A stretch of 64,000 bases of DNA from Penium margaritaceum (GCA_023375785.1 SZWC01001599.1:59402-123401); one strand, 5' to 3'. Shown: positions 1 to 12,421, counted from the first letter of the stretch. Program-made: numbers and translations. The notes: generated by a model from the letters alone, not told the origin.

Positions 1-770
1 GGGGGGAGGGAGAGGGGGGCATCTTTGAGCAAATGGCGACCCTGACCCCATCTGAAATTCTCCTTTCATAGGGACGTTCATCAAAGGAAACAAGGATTTT
101 TGGAACACACACTTCATGTAAGATGAATACGAAAGACAAAACAGCCGATGCATAATTGAAGGGACATATGTAGGCTTCATAAGAAAATTCACAATGCATG
201 AATTTTTCTTTTGAACCACACATATTCAGTTCAGAAACATGGACTGAGCATTCTGACTTCCACTAAACACCTAGTGTTAAAAGATGTGAACATCTTGATG
301 TGAGCTTCTGGGAACCATACTTAAACAGGTTGCACTATACACAGGTATCGTAGTGTATTAAAAGGGGATGATTAATCATAAATCGATCGGAAGTGGATTG
401 AGATGAGATAGGAGGTATAGAGAGAGGAGACTATGGAAATAGGAATTTGGGGAGATTTCACCACGAGGTATAGCCCTCTAGGCAACTGGATGTGAGCCCA
501 TGCTGCATAGACATAACGTAGTTTAGTGACACCAAATGGCAGACTTGTGTGCTGGTAACGTGGAAGTGATAATTGCGTGTGTGTCAGCTTGTAACGGACA
601 CAACACCACATATCATGTGCACCATATATGTTACGGTGTGATGGGCATGGCCCATCGCATAGTAACATATATGGTGCATCCAAGAGCACCAAAAGCAGGT
701 CCTTGTACTTTCATGCATTCAAATAAAGCTTGACTCTAATATTCCAACCAACTGACCTGAGGCGATGCCT
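1..770. other. Unassigned stretch, no gene seen
   Basis: No gag, PR, IN, RT or RNase H motif is visible on either strand, and open frames are short with no recognisable composition. The only structure is a 59-bp hairpin at 619-677. It lies left of the B-type LTR remnant, so it may be the target DNA into which element G inserted or an older decayed repeat. Confidence 0.5.
619..677. repeat. Long near-perfect hairpin, 28-bp arms
   Basis: The arms 619-646 and 650-677 are inverted copies differing at a few positions near the loop, with a 3-nt loop. The outer 16 bp (GCACCATATATGTTAC and its complement) pair perfectly. It could be a foldback/MITE remnant, a small-RNA hairpin, or a chance templated inversion. 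No transposon end is recognised beside it. Confidence 0.75.
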
Positions 771-772
771 AG

Positions 773-962
773 AAGCTTCCTAGCTCTACTTTTGCTGACG
801 TGGAGACGCAGTCCAGTCAGTTGGCATTAGCACACAAAGCAGGTGCAAGAACACCAAGGGTTTTGCAAGGGGAGACGCGCGGAGTCTCATAAGCTTCAGT
901 AGCTTCAAATGCAAAGAGAAATAACAACTGAAAATCCTTGACTCCTGAAAGAATAAATGACC
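773..962 (-). repeat. LTR remnant of B-type copia element G
   Basis: The segment is similar to the last part of the B-type LTR at 31615-32259 and to the copy at 17600-17703 plus 25442-25600. Shared blocks are the AGGTGCAAGAA and GTCTCATAAGCT regions. Its orientation matches the minus-strand pol to its right, so it is the 3' LTR side of element G. Only about 190 bp is recognisable, far less than the 645-bp intact LTR, so it is truncated or internally deleted. Confidence 0.55.
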
Positions 963-964
963 AT

Positions 965-2430
965 AATGAATGTTTACACAATGAATTTCTCACGCCGCAG
1001 TGTCTCGGTTAGGAAGTCAGTCCGATGTACTTCTGTGCTGACCCACATGACACACAGATATCACCTATCGCTCCACTGAATCACGCACAAAGTGATACTC
1101 AACAGTGATATGCTTCGTGTGGGCATGAAAATCACCAGAGTTCTCTTCAATGACAAGGGTACTCAGGACAATGCAGAAAGATGGAAAGCACATACTAACA
1201 AAACTCATGAAACAAGCACAGCGGTCGTGCTGTCTAAGCAGCCATAGCCCCCAGGATGACATACTCTGCCTTTGACAGGCTACGCACAATGTAGCCCTGA
1301 TTTCCACTTTGCCGCAACATAACAGTCCTACCCACCAATAATGCAGAGCCTGGCCAACTGCACCCATGAGGGTTCCAGGCCCAGTCACTATTTGTGTAGC
1401 CGTCAACTACCACTCAACACTGTAAAAAAAATGCAGTGTTTGAGGTACGACACAAAAACCACGTACGGAACCACTCGCACACCCACGTGAAGGGCTCTCT
1501 TGTGTAAAAATCATGGACAGTGTGAAAGGAGGGTGATGAAAAAGGAAGTTTTAGGCCAAGAGTTCATGGCCAAGAACATCATAGAGCCCATGAGGTATGG
1601 GTACTGGGTCACGTCCAATATCTCTCCCAAGTGTGCTACATCATCCAACTTCACGACATCCTGCCCGTCTGGTGTAATGGGTGTTGAGGCTATGGGAACT
1701 GCACCAAAGAGGTTGGTGAATTGCTCCAACACAACTTGGGCTTATTGTACCTAGTGAGAAAGGAGTTTATGCTGTCGCCAGTCAAGTACGATCTCCATCT
1801 CGAGGAAAAGTTTTTGTAACACTGAGGTATTTTACCTTGTAGGAAGCCTCAAGGATTGCCTTGGCCCCCTTCATGGCCTCCATTGAAGGAGACACAATCA
1901 GGAGTTTGTCAACAAGGGGGTACTGAAGTGCTCAGCAATCTAACGGAGGAAAAGGGATGGATCGGTTTCACCTTGCATGTACCAGGCATGAGTTAGTGTG
2001 CCAGTGATCTCTTGGTTTCAGCAACAAGGTGACTGCTTGATTTCATACAAGGCCTTGCGCAAGTGCCAGGCCTTGTGACCAACCTCAAAGCCATGTGGCT
2101 GGACCATGTAGATTTTCTCCTTTAGAGTATGATGGAGGAGCGTGTTGTTCACACCCATGTTCTACAAGTCCCAGTCATGTTAGGCAACAACCTCGAACAG
2201 AGCATGAGCTTTTGTCCTATGATCAACCAGTGTAAAGGTTTTGGTGAAATCAACATCCTTAATTTGTGAAAATCCCCTTGCCATCAAGCAAGCCTTGTAG
2301 TAGTCAAGTGCGCCGTAAGGCTTCACCTTCTTGCAGAAGACCCACTTGGCATGTACAACCTTCTGTCCAGGAAAGAGTTTGACAAGGTCGTAGACACCAT
2401 TCTCTTCCTTGTACCTCAGGCCACCTGCTG
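965..2430 (-). pseudogene. Ty1/copia RT-RNase H remnant, B lineage (element G)
   Basis: Read on the minus strand, 2430-2180 encodes the start of reverse transcriptase (HAKWVFCKKV, ARGFSQ, VDFTKTFTLV), as in the element at 35720-35970. Region 1732-1511 matches the RT-RNase H connection (ITPDGQDVVKLDDVAHLG). About 1160-960 matches the RNase H C terminus (HAHTKHITVEYHFVRDSVER). Several frameshifts and stops separate the pieces, and no YVDD survives in frame. Gag, PR, IN and the 5' LTR are missing. At 2430-2436 it joins the 3' end of element H, whose RNase H runs by chance in frame into this RT and makes a 176-codon chimeric frame. It is inactive. Confidence 0.8.
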
Positions 2431-2439
2431 TGGTAATTT

Positions 2440-4060
2440 CCTTCTGCATGAACCCGTAGCTCTGTGTTGTGTCTGTACACGTCAGCTGTCTTGGTCCTTG
2501 ATTCTCATCTCCAGCATCCACCATGTTGATTCCTTGAGCGCCTGCAACATGCAAGTCACTCTCTAGTGGCTTTGTCAAGAAATCTGCAAGCATTTTCTTG
2601 GTTGCGACGCGCTCCAGCTCCACGATACCCTTGGTGACAAGATCACGTGAGTAGTGGTACCAAATGTCGATGTTCTTTGCTCGCCGGGAGATCATGTCTT
2701 CCTCTACCATAGCGATGGCACTCTAGTTGTGGATGCTGATGACCATTGCTTCCACTTGTGGTGCCTTGATCTCATCAAGCAAACTGAAAAGCCACTGAGT
2801 TTCCTTGCACACTTCAGAGAGTACAATGAACTCCACCTGAGCAGTGGAAAGCGAGATGCAGTCTTGCTTCCTGCTCGCCCACGAGACCGCACCACCATTG
2901 AGAAGGCAGACAAATCCTGAGGTAGACTTCCTTTCGTTAATCCGCCCTCCCCAGTCCGCGTCACTGTAGCATGTCAGTCACAGCGAGTCTGATCCTTCTA
3001 GACCTCCAAACCGAAGTCCCATGTGCCGAGTCTTTTTGAGGTAGCAAAAAATCCGCTTCACGGCTTGCCAGTGTTCTGGCCAAGGGTTGACCACAAACCT
3101 GCTCACCTGGCCCACTGCATAAGCAATATCAGGTCGCGTCCCCACCATCGCATACATGAGGTTCCCAACGACGGACTGGTACGGAATCTTTTGCATCTCC
3201 CGCCGGTCTGCCTCGTTGCTTAGTGACATGGAGGAGGAGAGCTTGCAGTCGGAGATCATGAGGGTGCTGACAGGTTTGCAGTCCTCCATGTTGTAGCACT
3301 TCAAGATTTCCATGATGTACTTGGTCTGGTTGAGCTCAATGGTGCCTGCTTTGCGGTTGCGATGAACAAAAATCCTGAGGTAGACCCATGTCTTTCATCT
3401 TGAACCTGCTACTCAGCTACTTCTTCAGGTCCGCAAGGGCCTCATGAGAGGAAGAGCACACAATCAAGTCGTCGACATACAATGCTACAAGAAGCAAGCC
3501 ACTCTCATCCTCCCGCATGTAGACACTAGGGTCGTTCTTGTTGTGCGCGAAGGAGAACTCAGCCATGAAGCTTTCCATTTCCTTGTACCAGATCGGAGGG
3601 GCCTGTTTCACCCCGTACAATGCCTTCACCAGCTTGCACACCTTACCCTGTGGTGCTTTGACACCTTCCGGTACCTGCATTAGCACCTCCTTGTCGAGCT
3701 TCCTGTAAAGGAAAGATGTCTTCACATCCATCTGGTGGATCTCAATGTCTTTGGCGGTAGCGACGGCCAGCAGGGACCTGATGGAGGCAAACGTGACGAC
3801 TAGTGCAAAGGTCTCATTGTACTCAGACCCTGCACGCTGTGAGAATCCCTTTGCCATGACCCTTGCCTTGTACTTGTCAATGCTATCATCTTGCTTCCGC
3901 TTCAGCCTGAGCACCCACTTTGAGCCCGCCACGTGAGCGTTAGCGGGTCTTTCCACGAGCACCCATTCGATGGACGCGAGCTCGGTGTCCACTGCCTCCT
4001 TCCACTTGGCCTGACTGGGCCTTGCCACTGCCTCAGCCACAGTGAGTCGCTCTCCCTAGG
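2440..4060 (-). pseudogene. Reverse transcriptase-RNase H of element H
   Basis: Minus strand, 4040-3417: RT with SKWVLRLKRKQDDSIDKYKA, VMAKGFSQRAGSEYNETFA, the catalytic-block motif IHQMDVKTSFLY and an intact polymerase motif LYVDDLIVCSS near 3470. A frameshift near 3365 precedes the thumb/connection (3313-2978: YQSVVGNLMYAMVGTRPDIAYAVGQVSRF). RNase H follows (about 2965-2490) with CYSDADWGG, an SWASRKQD block and a C-terminal LADFLTKPL. Stops and at least two frameshifts make it a pseudogene, but the YVDD is better preserved than in its relative J. The enzyme would copy element RNA to DNA in the cytoplasmic particle. Confidence 0.88.
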
Positions 4061-4069
4061 CCAAACAGG

Positions 4070-5560
4070 ACTAGCTCAGTCCAGTCCAGCTTCCGGTGTC
4101 AGCGTGGTGCTTTGGAGTTTGTTTTCTCTGCCGTGAGCTGCGACGCTGTATTGCTGGTGTATCTTCGCTTTGCTGCTGCTCCTGTGCTGCTGGCTACCCT
4201 GAAGTTAAGTTCTCCTCTTGTGAAGAGCCGCTGGCCTCCGAGCTAGTCTCAGAAGCCTCGGACATCTCCGACTCTGTGTCGGAACTCGCCGCTGCGTTAG
4301 CCTGCGCATCCGCTCTCCCTGTCACACCACTCTTCTTCACGGCCTGCCGCACTAGTACCACTTGCAAGTTTTCAAGAGCTTGATCTCTTGACTCCAGCAA
4401 CACCAACCACTCTCCCTGTTTTGGAGCTTGCGTGGGATCAAGCATCTCTTCCTTGTCTGGTTTCCTCTTGTCAAAGGTTACGTCCCTGGTGGTGATGAGT
4501 CTTCTTCCTCCCAGGTCTCACAAGCGGTAGGTCTTGTGGGCCGTCTCATAGCCCACCATAACGCAATTTTACGCTCTTGCATCCAGCTTGCCGGCACCCT
4601 CACCCGCCTGGACCTTTGCCCATGCGGTGCAGCTAAAGACTTTTGGGTGTGATGTGTCCGGCTTCTTCCCTGACCATACTTCTCGTGGCGTCATCCGTTG
4701 CTTGCCCTTTTTCTTTTCGCACCTACCCAGAGCAACCGTAGGAGTCAACCTGACTCCTACAGTTCTTGCCGCTTCCGCCCAGAACTGCGGTGGAAGTTTT
4801 GCATAAAAGAGCATGCTACGCACCATGACAAAGATGGTCTAATTCTTCCGTTCGGCCACACCATTGATTTGCAGTGTGTAGGGAGTTGTGGGCTGGTGGC
4901 TGATCCCATGTTGCTGCAACCAGCCCTTGCATGCCTCACACTCTCCGCGGCTTTCAGTTCGCATTGCCTTGACTTTCTTTTCAGTCTGCCGCTCCACGAT
5001 GGCGACAAACTCTCTATGATCTCTCCCTTGGTCTTGAGGAAGTAGATCCACACCTTGTGGCCATGGTCATTAATGAAGGTAAGAAAATGTTTTCTACCAC
5101 CGTTTGACACCGTGCAAAAGGGTCCGCACATGCCGGTTTGAGTCAGGTCAAGAGCTGCTTCTGCGAGGCGACTATTACGCTCAAATCACGTTTGCTTGGT
5201 CTTGCCTTGGAGGCAAGGTTCACATAGGCTGCCACACCCAGCCGCATCCTTCTTCCACCCATCCATGCCGCAAACCAGTTGTTGTTGCTGGATGACTTGG
5301 AGCGTGCTTTTTGCAACGTGCCCAAAGCATCTATGCCAGAGCTCATCATCTTTGTCCTTTGCAGCAGAGGATTCCCTCTCAGCTTTAGATGGTGTGTTCT
5401 CCTACGTTGGTGCCCAGACCACTGCCTCCACCACGCCTGCGTAACCATCTTCTTATGAGGTTTTTGTTGTGGTTGTCTGCAGTGCATAGAGCCCGTCAAC
5501 CCATGGGACCTGTGCCACGAGATCTTTTTTGGCAAAGAGGACCTTGATGTCCTCGTTCCT
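4070..5560 (-). pseudogene. Integrase and linker of element H
   Basis: The zinc-binding N terminus is visible near 5335-5200 (LWHRCFGHVAKSTL, then CEPCLQGK), and the catalytic core at 5131-5000 (CGPFCTVSNGGRKHFLTFIN, VWIYFLKTKGE). The target/NGVAER block lies near 4860 and the region that leads to RT near 4826-4569 (FYAKLPPQFWAEAARTV, PREVWSGKKPDTSHPKVF). An acidic, serine-rich linker follows at 4445-4194. Several frames are needed to read it. It would have joined cDNA to chromosomal DNA. Confidence 0.82.
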
Positions 5561-6760
5561 GGCGATGACCGCCTTCTTCAACGTGAACACCACCGTCATG
5601 TCGTTGTCCGTGATTTTTTATGCAGACAGGAGGTTTGCCGCAAAGGAGGGCATGTAGACCACATCACGCAGCCACAGATCCTTCTCCGCACCGTGAAGAT
5701 GGATGCTCACCAGCCTGTCTCCAACACCATTTGCGTTCATAATGATGTCGTTTGCACATCTGAACCGCCGATCAGTGGGGGTGATGGAGATGAATTCAGC
5801 CTTGTCGTTGTTCGAGTGGTGATCAGTGCCGGAGTCGAGCCCAAAGGCTCCTGGCCTGAGCAGCACCGCACCCTTTGTTGGAGGCGTGCTTTGCACCATC
5901 ATGTTGGTGGCTTCTTTGCCATCTTTTTTGCTGCCATTTTTCCCACCGCTTCCGCCGTCTTCCTTCTTTGGCAACCTGCACTCTCTTGCCCAGTGCCCAG
6001 GTTTGCCGGAGTTGTAGCAATTGCCCTGTCACTTGGGAGCCTTGCCACCATGGTTGCCTCCGCCGCCACCACTTCCGCTGCTGCCTTTCTGACCAGAGGC
6101 TAATTCTTTGCTCCCGCGTCCACCATAGCGTGCGGCATACACTGAGAAGTTAGCCTCACTTCCCCTGCAGCGCATGGCCTCCTTTTGCATGTACTAGAAC
6201 ACTGCCCTGTATGTCAAGTCATCCTCCTTCCAACCGCCCATGACGGTGATCATTGGGCTCCAGCTCTCCGGCAGCGCCATGAGGGCCATCATGGCTTGCA
6301 TGTTTTTGTCAAGGTCCCATTTCATCTGGCGAGCCTTGCCAAGGAGTCCTTCAAAATCCTCTAGGAAATCGGGGATTGATTCCCCTCATTCACCCACATG
6401 TTAATCAGTAGTCGTAGGATGAATAATCTGTTTGCGAGGGAGGTGGATTGTTGTACATTCTTGAGCTTGGCATAAGCATTGGAAACCAGTGTGAACCCCG
6501 CAATGACAGGAACATACTCCTTGGCCACTACATTACCGTTCAGTCCATGTCTCTTGCTCCGGTGAGCCCTCCCCGGGAACCTGCTCCTCTCCTTTCAAAA
6601 TCTTGATGAATCCGTGCAATTTCAATACTAGTTTGAACTGCCATCTCCAGATAAGGAAGTCATTCCCCTCGAATACAAGGATTCCTCCCAAAAATCCAAG
6701 ACCTTGCGGCAGTGCGCTAGCAATCACGGTTGCTCCTGTGGTCTGCCCTGTGGTAGCCAC
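5561..6760 (-). pseudogene. Gag and protease of element H
   Basis: Gag starts at 6760 (MATTGQTTGATVIASALPQG) with the copia-type signature IWRWQFKLVLKLHGFIKILKGEE, then continues in broken frames to the nucleocapsid near 6030-5980. Protease follows at 5920-5618 with the active-site region AFGLDSGTDHHS (Asp-Ser-Gly intact) and the conserved VVYMPSFAANLLS block. Gag and PR read in one frame across the junction without the UGA found in elements M and K. Frameshifts and stops make it inactive. Confidence 0.82.
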
Positions 6761-7051
6761 TGTTGAGTTTGAGGACTACCCTGCAGCAGCCTTTGTTGCA
6801 TTTACGGACTGCACTGTGGCCGGTCCTAATGCTCCTGATGGGCCAACCATTTTAGCTGCACTTTGTTTTTCTTTCTACGTCTCTGCTTCATTGAGGCCGA
6901 TGTAGGCTGATTTTAGCTGATGTGTGCTACTGGTTAAAGGTTGCAGTTCCGTTGCTTATCCCTCCAGCCGATGTCTTCCTACAAATAGAGAGGAAAGATC
7001 ACACGAGCACACCCAAGGTCTTGCCGCCAAGGGCACAGCTTGTCCTGGTTG
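6761..7051 (-). other. Leader of element H, part next to gag
   Basis: Non-coding 5' leader between gag start (6760) and the J insertion site. It resumes at 13076-13236 on the other side of J. A short stretch resembles the leader of element I near 14830-14880 (GCAGTT..GTTCCGTTGC). No conserved frame is seen. Confidence 0.6.
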
Positions 7052-7056
7052 GGACC

Positions 7057-7705
7057 TGTTGAATGGTATGCACCTTGTCCAGTAGCTTTTTGGCTGGTTG
7101 CATGGAAAGATAAGGCATGCACTGCTCTATGGAGTATTTGCCCTTGGTCTGTTCTAAGATAGGCAAGGAATGCACTGCCCATAATGGGTATGTCTCCTAC
7201 AGATCATCATAGGAAACACAACATTGTGGCCTAGTTGGGACAGGTGCTGGAGCTCATGGGTCGTGGGCTCAAACCCTGCGACGGCCGCATTTTTTTCTTT
7301 GTGGCCCAGAATGGGAGAGGAAGCTTTTATGAAGCTTACTAGAGCCTGCCTTGAGGATGACACTTGGCGGTCTTAGGAGACGCCAACTAGGACTGTAGGA
7401 TGAGGTTGGCTCTTGTGGAGCCATTGCAAGCAGAAGCATTAGTAAAGCTCTGCAAGTACAAAAGCCTGTATCGTGCTTGCATCCATTTACAGTTCTTTCC
7501 TTTGAGACTCCTCACAGAGTGTCCAATCAAGGGTAGACACTAAAGACATTCATGCGGACTTCGTGAGGTTGCAAACTAAACAAACCTAAAGTGTGGATCC
7601 CTCGTTCGAGGTTGATGTTATATCTTGGTTAAAACACCAAGAGCGGTTGGCGGCCTCCCATGTTGCGACCCATTTTCTAGACCGTTGCTATCCGGCGCAC
7701 TGAGA
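7057..7705 (+). repeat. 5' LTR of element J
   Basis: The LTR starts TGTTGAATGG and ends CACTGAGA next to the primer site. The usual CA end is mutated to GA; the sister LTR at 13070 ends CA. It contains a tRNA-like module (7227-7276). It is related to the LTR of element I (15181-15833). Confidence 0.92.
7227..7276 (+). promoter_or_regulatory. tRNA-like module with A and B boxes in J LTR
   Basis: TGGCCTAGTTGG (7227-7238) fits the Pol III A box, and GGGCTCAAACCC (7265-7276) fits the B box with one difference. The spacing is about that of a tRNA gene. No acceptor stem can be formed, so this is not a tRNA gene. The 3' LTR keeps it at 12592-12642. Confidence 0.65.
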
Positions 7706-7724
7706 AAGGGTTATGGACCCACAC
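7706..7724 (+). other. Half-tRNA(iMet) primer-binding site of J
   Basis: AAGGGTTATGGACCCACAC directly follows the LTR. It differs by one base from the form seen at 18091 and, inverted, at 13237 and 15162. That form complements the anticodon arm of plant initiator tRNA-Met. Confidence 0.85.
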
Positions 7725-8135
7725 TTCTGGTTCTAAGGCACGCTTCCAAGACCGGCTGGCATGTGGTCTTGCAGGGTCATACAACAGGGACACAAAGATC
7801 GGACAGCTCCAATCTGCTCCATCGGCTCCATCGGCTTCTTCGGGTAGGGTGCACGCACGTGGCGGACTAGGGGACGAGGAATAGCTCTCTCCATATTGGA
7901 CAAGACCCTCGAACCCCAACGGGATAAATCTCTATGATAAAGCCCTTTAAAAGGTGGTACGGCCCCGAGTCTGTGTTCTCACGATGGCACCATCGCCTAA
8001 GGCGATCATCGGCAGGAGGGGTATGGAACGGAACCAACTGCACCTTTGACAACGGTCTGAGTCAGTAGCCTCATCAGCCTCATCAGCCTCAATGAAGCGG
8101 AGGAGCAGCAAAGCATAGACAAGCAAGCGCCAAAA

Positions 8136-8970
8136 ATGGCAGATCCGACTCAAGCCCGCCTTGAGGCGGGTACATCAGAATTCACGGGGACAGGTTTTTC
8201 CTTGTGAAAATGGCAGTTTGAGGTTGTCATGAACGTGCGTGACTAACTCAACATCTTAAAAGGAACCGAGATAGCACCCCCCAATGCAATTGTGACCACA
8301 CATGCGGCTGACCTTGTAGCATGGACGATGAAGAACAACATGGCTCTTGCCATACTTGTGACGTCCATCAACGAGACTCAACACTCCCACATCACAAGAT
8401 GCACGTCGGCTGCCGAGGCCTATGCAAAACTCTCACACGTGTATCAATCAAACGCCTTAGCAAAATGACTCTTCATCTTCCAAAGGCTGATGTCAATGAG
8501 GGTGAGCGAAGGAGAATCAATACCTGCATTTTTCCAGACAACGTGCTACAAGAGTTCCAGCAAATGGAATGGAATCGCGACTCCAGCATGCGTGCCATGA
8601 TCCTTCTAATGGCAGTGCAAGAAAGCTGGGGATCCTTGATCACCGTGTTTGGCGGTTGGAAGGAGCCAAATCTGACATGTAAGGCTATCGCTGAACACGT
8701 CCACAATGATTCCATGCAACACATTAGTAGCGAGGCAAACATTTTAGCCTATGCCTCTCACTTTGGTGGACAAGGTGCAAGCTCTCGCTCCAGTCAAGGC
8801 AAGAGCGGAAGTGGTGGCGGTGGAGGGAAAGGCAATGGTGGCGGGAAGAATTCCAAGAAGCCCAGAAAATGTCACAATGCGGCAAGGCTGGGTACTAGGC
8901 TAGGGACTGCAGTAGTCTTAGGAAAGAAGGCGGGAACGAGGGTGGGAAGGAGAAGAAGGAGCTAACCAAC
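8136..8970 (+). pseudogene. Gag of element J
   Basis: The start is ATG at 8136 (MADPTQARLEAGTSEFTGTG), matching the gag start of element I. The copia gag signature KWQFEVVMNVRD and the SWGSLITVFGGWKE block (about 8620-8660) are present. A glycine/serine/lysine-rich tract precedes the nucleocapsid knuckle near 8870, which is broken by a frameshift after CHN. Stops occur at about 8206 and 8243. In an active element gag would form the cytoplasmic particle and bind RNA. Confidence 0.85.
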
Positions 8971-10340
8971 ATGATGGATGAAGGGTTGTCCATGAAGGGG
9001 GCAGCGCTCCTTAGGCCCGGGGCATTCGCCCCTGACTCGGGCACCAACCACTACTCCTCAAAAGAGAAGGGTGGATTTTTCTCCATGGCCAAATCTGACA
9101 TGCGCATGAAGTGTGCGAGCGGCGGCGTCGTCCAAGCCATGGGCATAGGGGACAAGGTAATCACGGTCAACGTGAATGGTGCTGAGAAGGAGGTCAATCT
9201 TCAAAAGGTGGTGTGCGTGCCCTCCTTTGCAGCGAACCTGCTGTTGGTCTCACAAATCACCGACAACAACATGACAGTGGTATTCACCAACAAGGAAGCC
9301 GTGGCCCTAGAAAATGAGGACATGAAAAAACTTTACACCAAAGACGACCTCATGCTTCAAGTTCCAAGAGTCAACAACCTCTACGTGCTTCAAACAGAAT
9401 TCACCAAGGAGTCGGATGAGGGACTGGCATGTGCCACCAAGACAATGGCACCGAAGCCAAAGGATGCACCACCTGCGACCGCTGCAGCCGCCACACCAAC
9501 CAAGAACATTGACGCTCAGCTGTGGCACCGGCGGTTTGGCCACGTGGCCAACAGCACACTGCAAAAGATGCAAGAGCAAGAGGTAGTCCACGGAATGGAA
9601 GGGTGCACTATGAAGCATGTACACTGTGTGAACCATGCCTCCAAGCAAAGGCAAAGAAGAGGCTATTTGGGAGAGGAGGTCAACAAGCATAGAATGTCTT
9701 GGACCTGATCCACAGTGACGTGTGCGGACCCTTTGCACGATGTCTAACGGAGGAAGCAAGTACTTCCTCACCTTCATCGACGACCACGGCCGCAAGTTGT
9801 GGATCTACTTCCTCTAAACAAAGGGAGAGGTCAAGGAGAAGGTCCTGGAGTTTGTCGCCATGGTAGAGCGGCAAACGTCCAAGAAGGTGAAGACACTCCG
9901 AAGTGACAATGAGGGTGAGTACTAGGCATGAAAGTCACGGCTCAAGCATCATGGCATCCACCACGAGCAAACCACACCTTACATTCCCCAAAGCAACAAT
10001 GTGGCTGAGAGGATGAACCCGACCCTGCTCAGCATGGTGCGAGGCATGTTCTTTGACGTCAAGCTTTCACCTCGCTTTTAGGATGAAGTTACAACAACGG
10101 CTTGCTACCTCTTGAACCTCACATCAGCAACCACCTTGCGGAAGCGTAGAAAGGAGTAGGACAAGCAGCTGAAGATACCACAAGAAGCATGGTCAGGAAA
10201 GAAACCCAACGCCTCTCATCTTAAGGTGTTCAGGTCAACTGCATGGATGAAGATCTAGTCCGGAGGAGGTGGAGGCAAGCTGGATGCACGTTCCAAAAAG
10301 TGCGTCATGGTTGGGTAAGACACATCACACAAAGCCTATC
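8971..10340 (+). pseudogene. Protease-integrase of element J
   Basis: Protease: GAFAPDSGTNHYS near 9020-9060 keeps Asp-Ser-Gly, followed by VVCVPSFAANLLLVSQI. Integrase N terminus: LWHRRFGHVANSTL near 9520; the core has HSDVCGPF near 9715, then TLRSDNEGEY near 9895, and SNNVAERMN near 10000. All three acidic positions (D, D, E) are visible but lie in different frames with stops between. A linker rich in acidic residues runs to 10704 (EASGASESDLESYDSSDNDG). Confidence 0.85.
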
Positions 10341-10739
10341 GGCTTTGGGACCAGGCAGCAGGCAAGCTCGTGAGGAGCCCTGACATTGAGATTGACGAAC
10401 ACACCCTTAGAAAGGGAGAGCTGCTGGACCCGATCCTTGCTCCCAAGGCGGGAGAGTGGATAGTGTTGCTTGAGTCTGGAGACCAAGCACCCAACAACTG
10501 GCTTGCTTTGCCAGTAAGTGGTGGGAATGGGAGAGCAGCTGTGGAGGATGACGCAACATCTGACATGGACACAGATTCCGAGGCGTCCGGGGCTTCCGAG
10601 TCTGACTTGGAGTCTTACGACTCATCTGACAACGACGGTGACAACGACACACCACCACCTATGGTAGCACCAACAGAAAAGCAAGAAGCCACACCAGCAC
10701 CTTGACGCAGTTTGTGACCAAAGAAATCACCTTTGCGGT

Positions 10740-12360
10740 ATGAGGACGATTGGACTGGCCTTAGCTGGTCGTCCATGGCTCAAGGAGAGCCATCCACAGT
10801 GCCGGATGCGATGAATGGCCCTGATGCGGCCAAGCGGAAGGAGGCAGTGGATAGCTAGATCGCGTCCATTGCCGAGAACAGCACGTGGGTGCTCGTGGAT
10901 AGTCCCGACAAGGCCCACATGGTGGGATCAAAGTGGGTCCTCCTAGTGAAGAAGAAGCAAGATGGAAAAATCAAAAAGTTCAAGGAGAGGGTAGTGGAAA
11001 AGGGGTTTTCTCAATGCCCGGGCTCTGAGTACAACGAGACGGTTGTGCCTGTCATGACCTTTGCCTCCATCCGATCTCTCCTTTCCATCCCAGTTGCAAA
11101 GAGCCTAGAGATACACCAGATGGACGTCACGACAGCTTTCCTCTATGGCAAGCTTGACAAGGAAGTGCTGATGGAGGTGCCCGAAGGGGTCAATGCTCCC
11201 AAGGGCAAGGTGTGCAAGTTTGAAAAAGCGCTCTACGGGCTGAAACAGGCCCAAAGGATATGGTATAAAGAGATGGATGGTTTCATGACCGGTCTCTCCT
11301 TTGCGCATTGCCAAAATGACCCAAGCATGTACAAGTGCGATGATGGGAGAGGGCTGATGCTCGTTGCACTATATGTGGATTATATGATCATCTGCTCTTC
11401 TTCGGTCGAGCTGTAAGATGAGCTTAAGTTTGACCTCAGCAAAAGGTTCAAAATGAAGGATATGGGTTCTCTTGAGTACTACTTCAGGATCGCCATCCAC
11501 CGCAACCGAGCAGAAGGCACCATCGAACTCAACCAAACCAAATACATCGGTGAGGTACTAAAGTGCTATCACATGGAAGACTGCAAACCTGTCACCACTC
11601 CAATGACGATCGATGCAAGAATGAATGCCTCAATGTTGCCAAGAAATGAAGCAGAATGAAGGGAGATGCAAAACATCCCCTACCAATCTGCTGTGGGTAG
11701 TATCATGTACGCTATGGTAGGCACTTGTCCAGACATTTGCTTTGCTGTGGGACAAGTGAGCAGATTTGTGGCCAACCCAGGGCCAGAACATCGGCAGGCA
11801 GTCAAGCGCATCTTGCGCTACCTGCAGAAGACGCATCACATGGGTCTCTTCCTTGGAGGCCAAGAAGGTACGGACCCCCTCAGCCAGAAGTGCTACACCG
11901 ACGCCGACTGGGGAGGAAATCTTGACGACCGGAAATCCACCTCTAGATAAGTGTGCATCTTGAATGGCGCTGCCATCTCATGGGCCAGCACGAAGCATGA
12001 TTGTGTTTCCGAGTCCACGGCTAAGTCAGTGTACGTTGCTCTGTCTAAGTTGTGCAAGGAGACTCAGTGGCTGTGTAGCCTACTTGCCAAAATGAAAGTG
12101 CCACTGAAGGATGCCACGGTTGTATACGTGGACAACATGAGCGCCATCTTAATGGCTGAAGATGAGATCATCTCCCAGCGAACAAAGTACATCCACATAC
12201 GTTACCTCTACTCACGTGACCTGGTCATGAAGAAATGGACTTGAAGCATTCCACAACTAAGGGCATGCTTGCTGACTGCATGACCAAGCCATTCGAGAGC
12301 AACTTGCACTATTCAGGAATTCGTGCATTCAGCATGAGGAGTGCAACAAAGGAAGGATGA
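10740..12360 (+). pseudogene. RT-RNase H of element J
   Basis: RT: GSKWVLLVKKKQDGKIKKFK (10927-10986), IHQMDVTTAFLYGKLDKEVL, and an active site reading YVDY at 11372-11383 instead of YVDD, which removes the second catalytic aspartate. Connection: IPYQSAVGSIMYAMVGT, FAVGQVSRFVANPG. RNase H: CYTDADWGGN, SWASTKHDC, DNMSAI, then a broken C terminus. In-frame stops occur at 11414, 11657 and 11948. The 3' LTR purine tract follows. Confidence 0.88.
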
Positions 12361-12421
12361 GCCCCAAGACATCGATGGAGCACAGTGAGCAACGGATGGA
12401 CAGAGGTGCAAGGGAGAGATT

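Noticed and set aside
2180-2710. Apparent fusion protein RNase H-RT of 176 codons (minus)
   Set aside because: The two halves belong to elements H and G, which meet at about 2433. The open frame is an accident of the joint.
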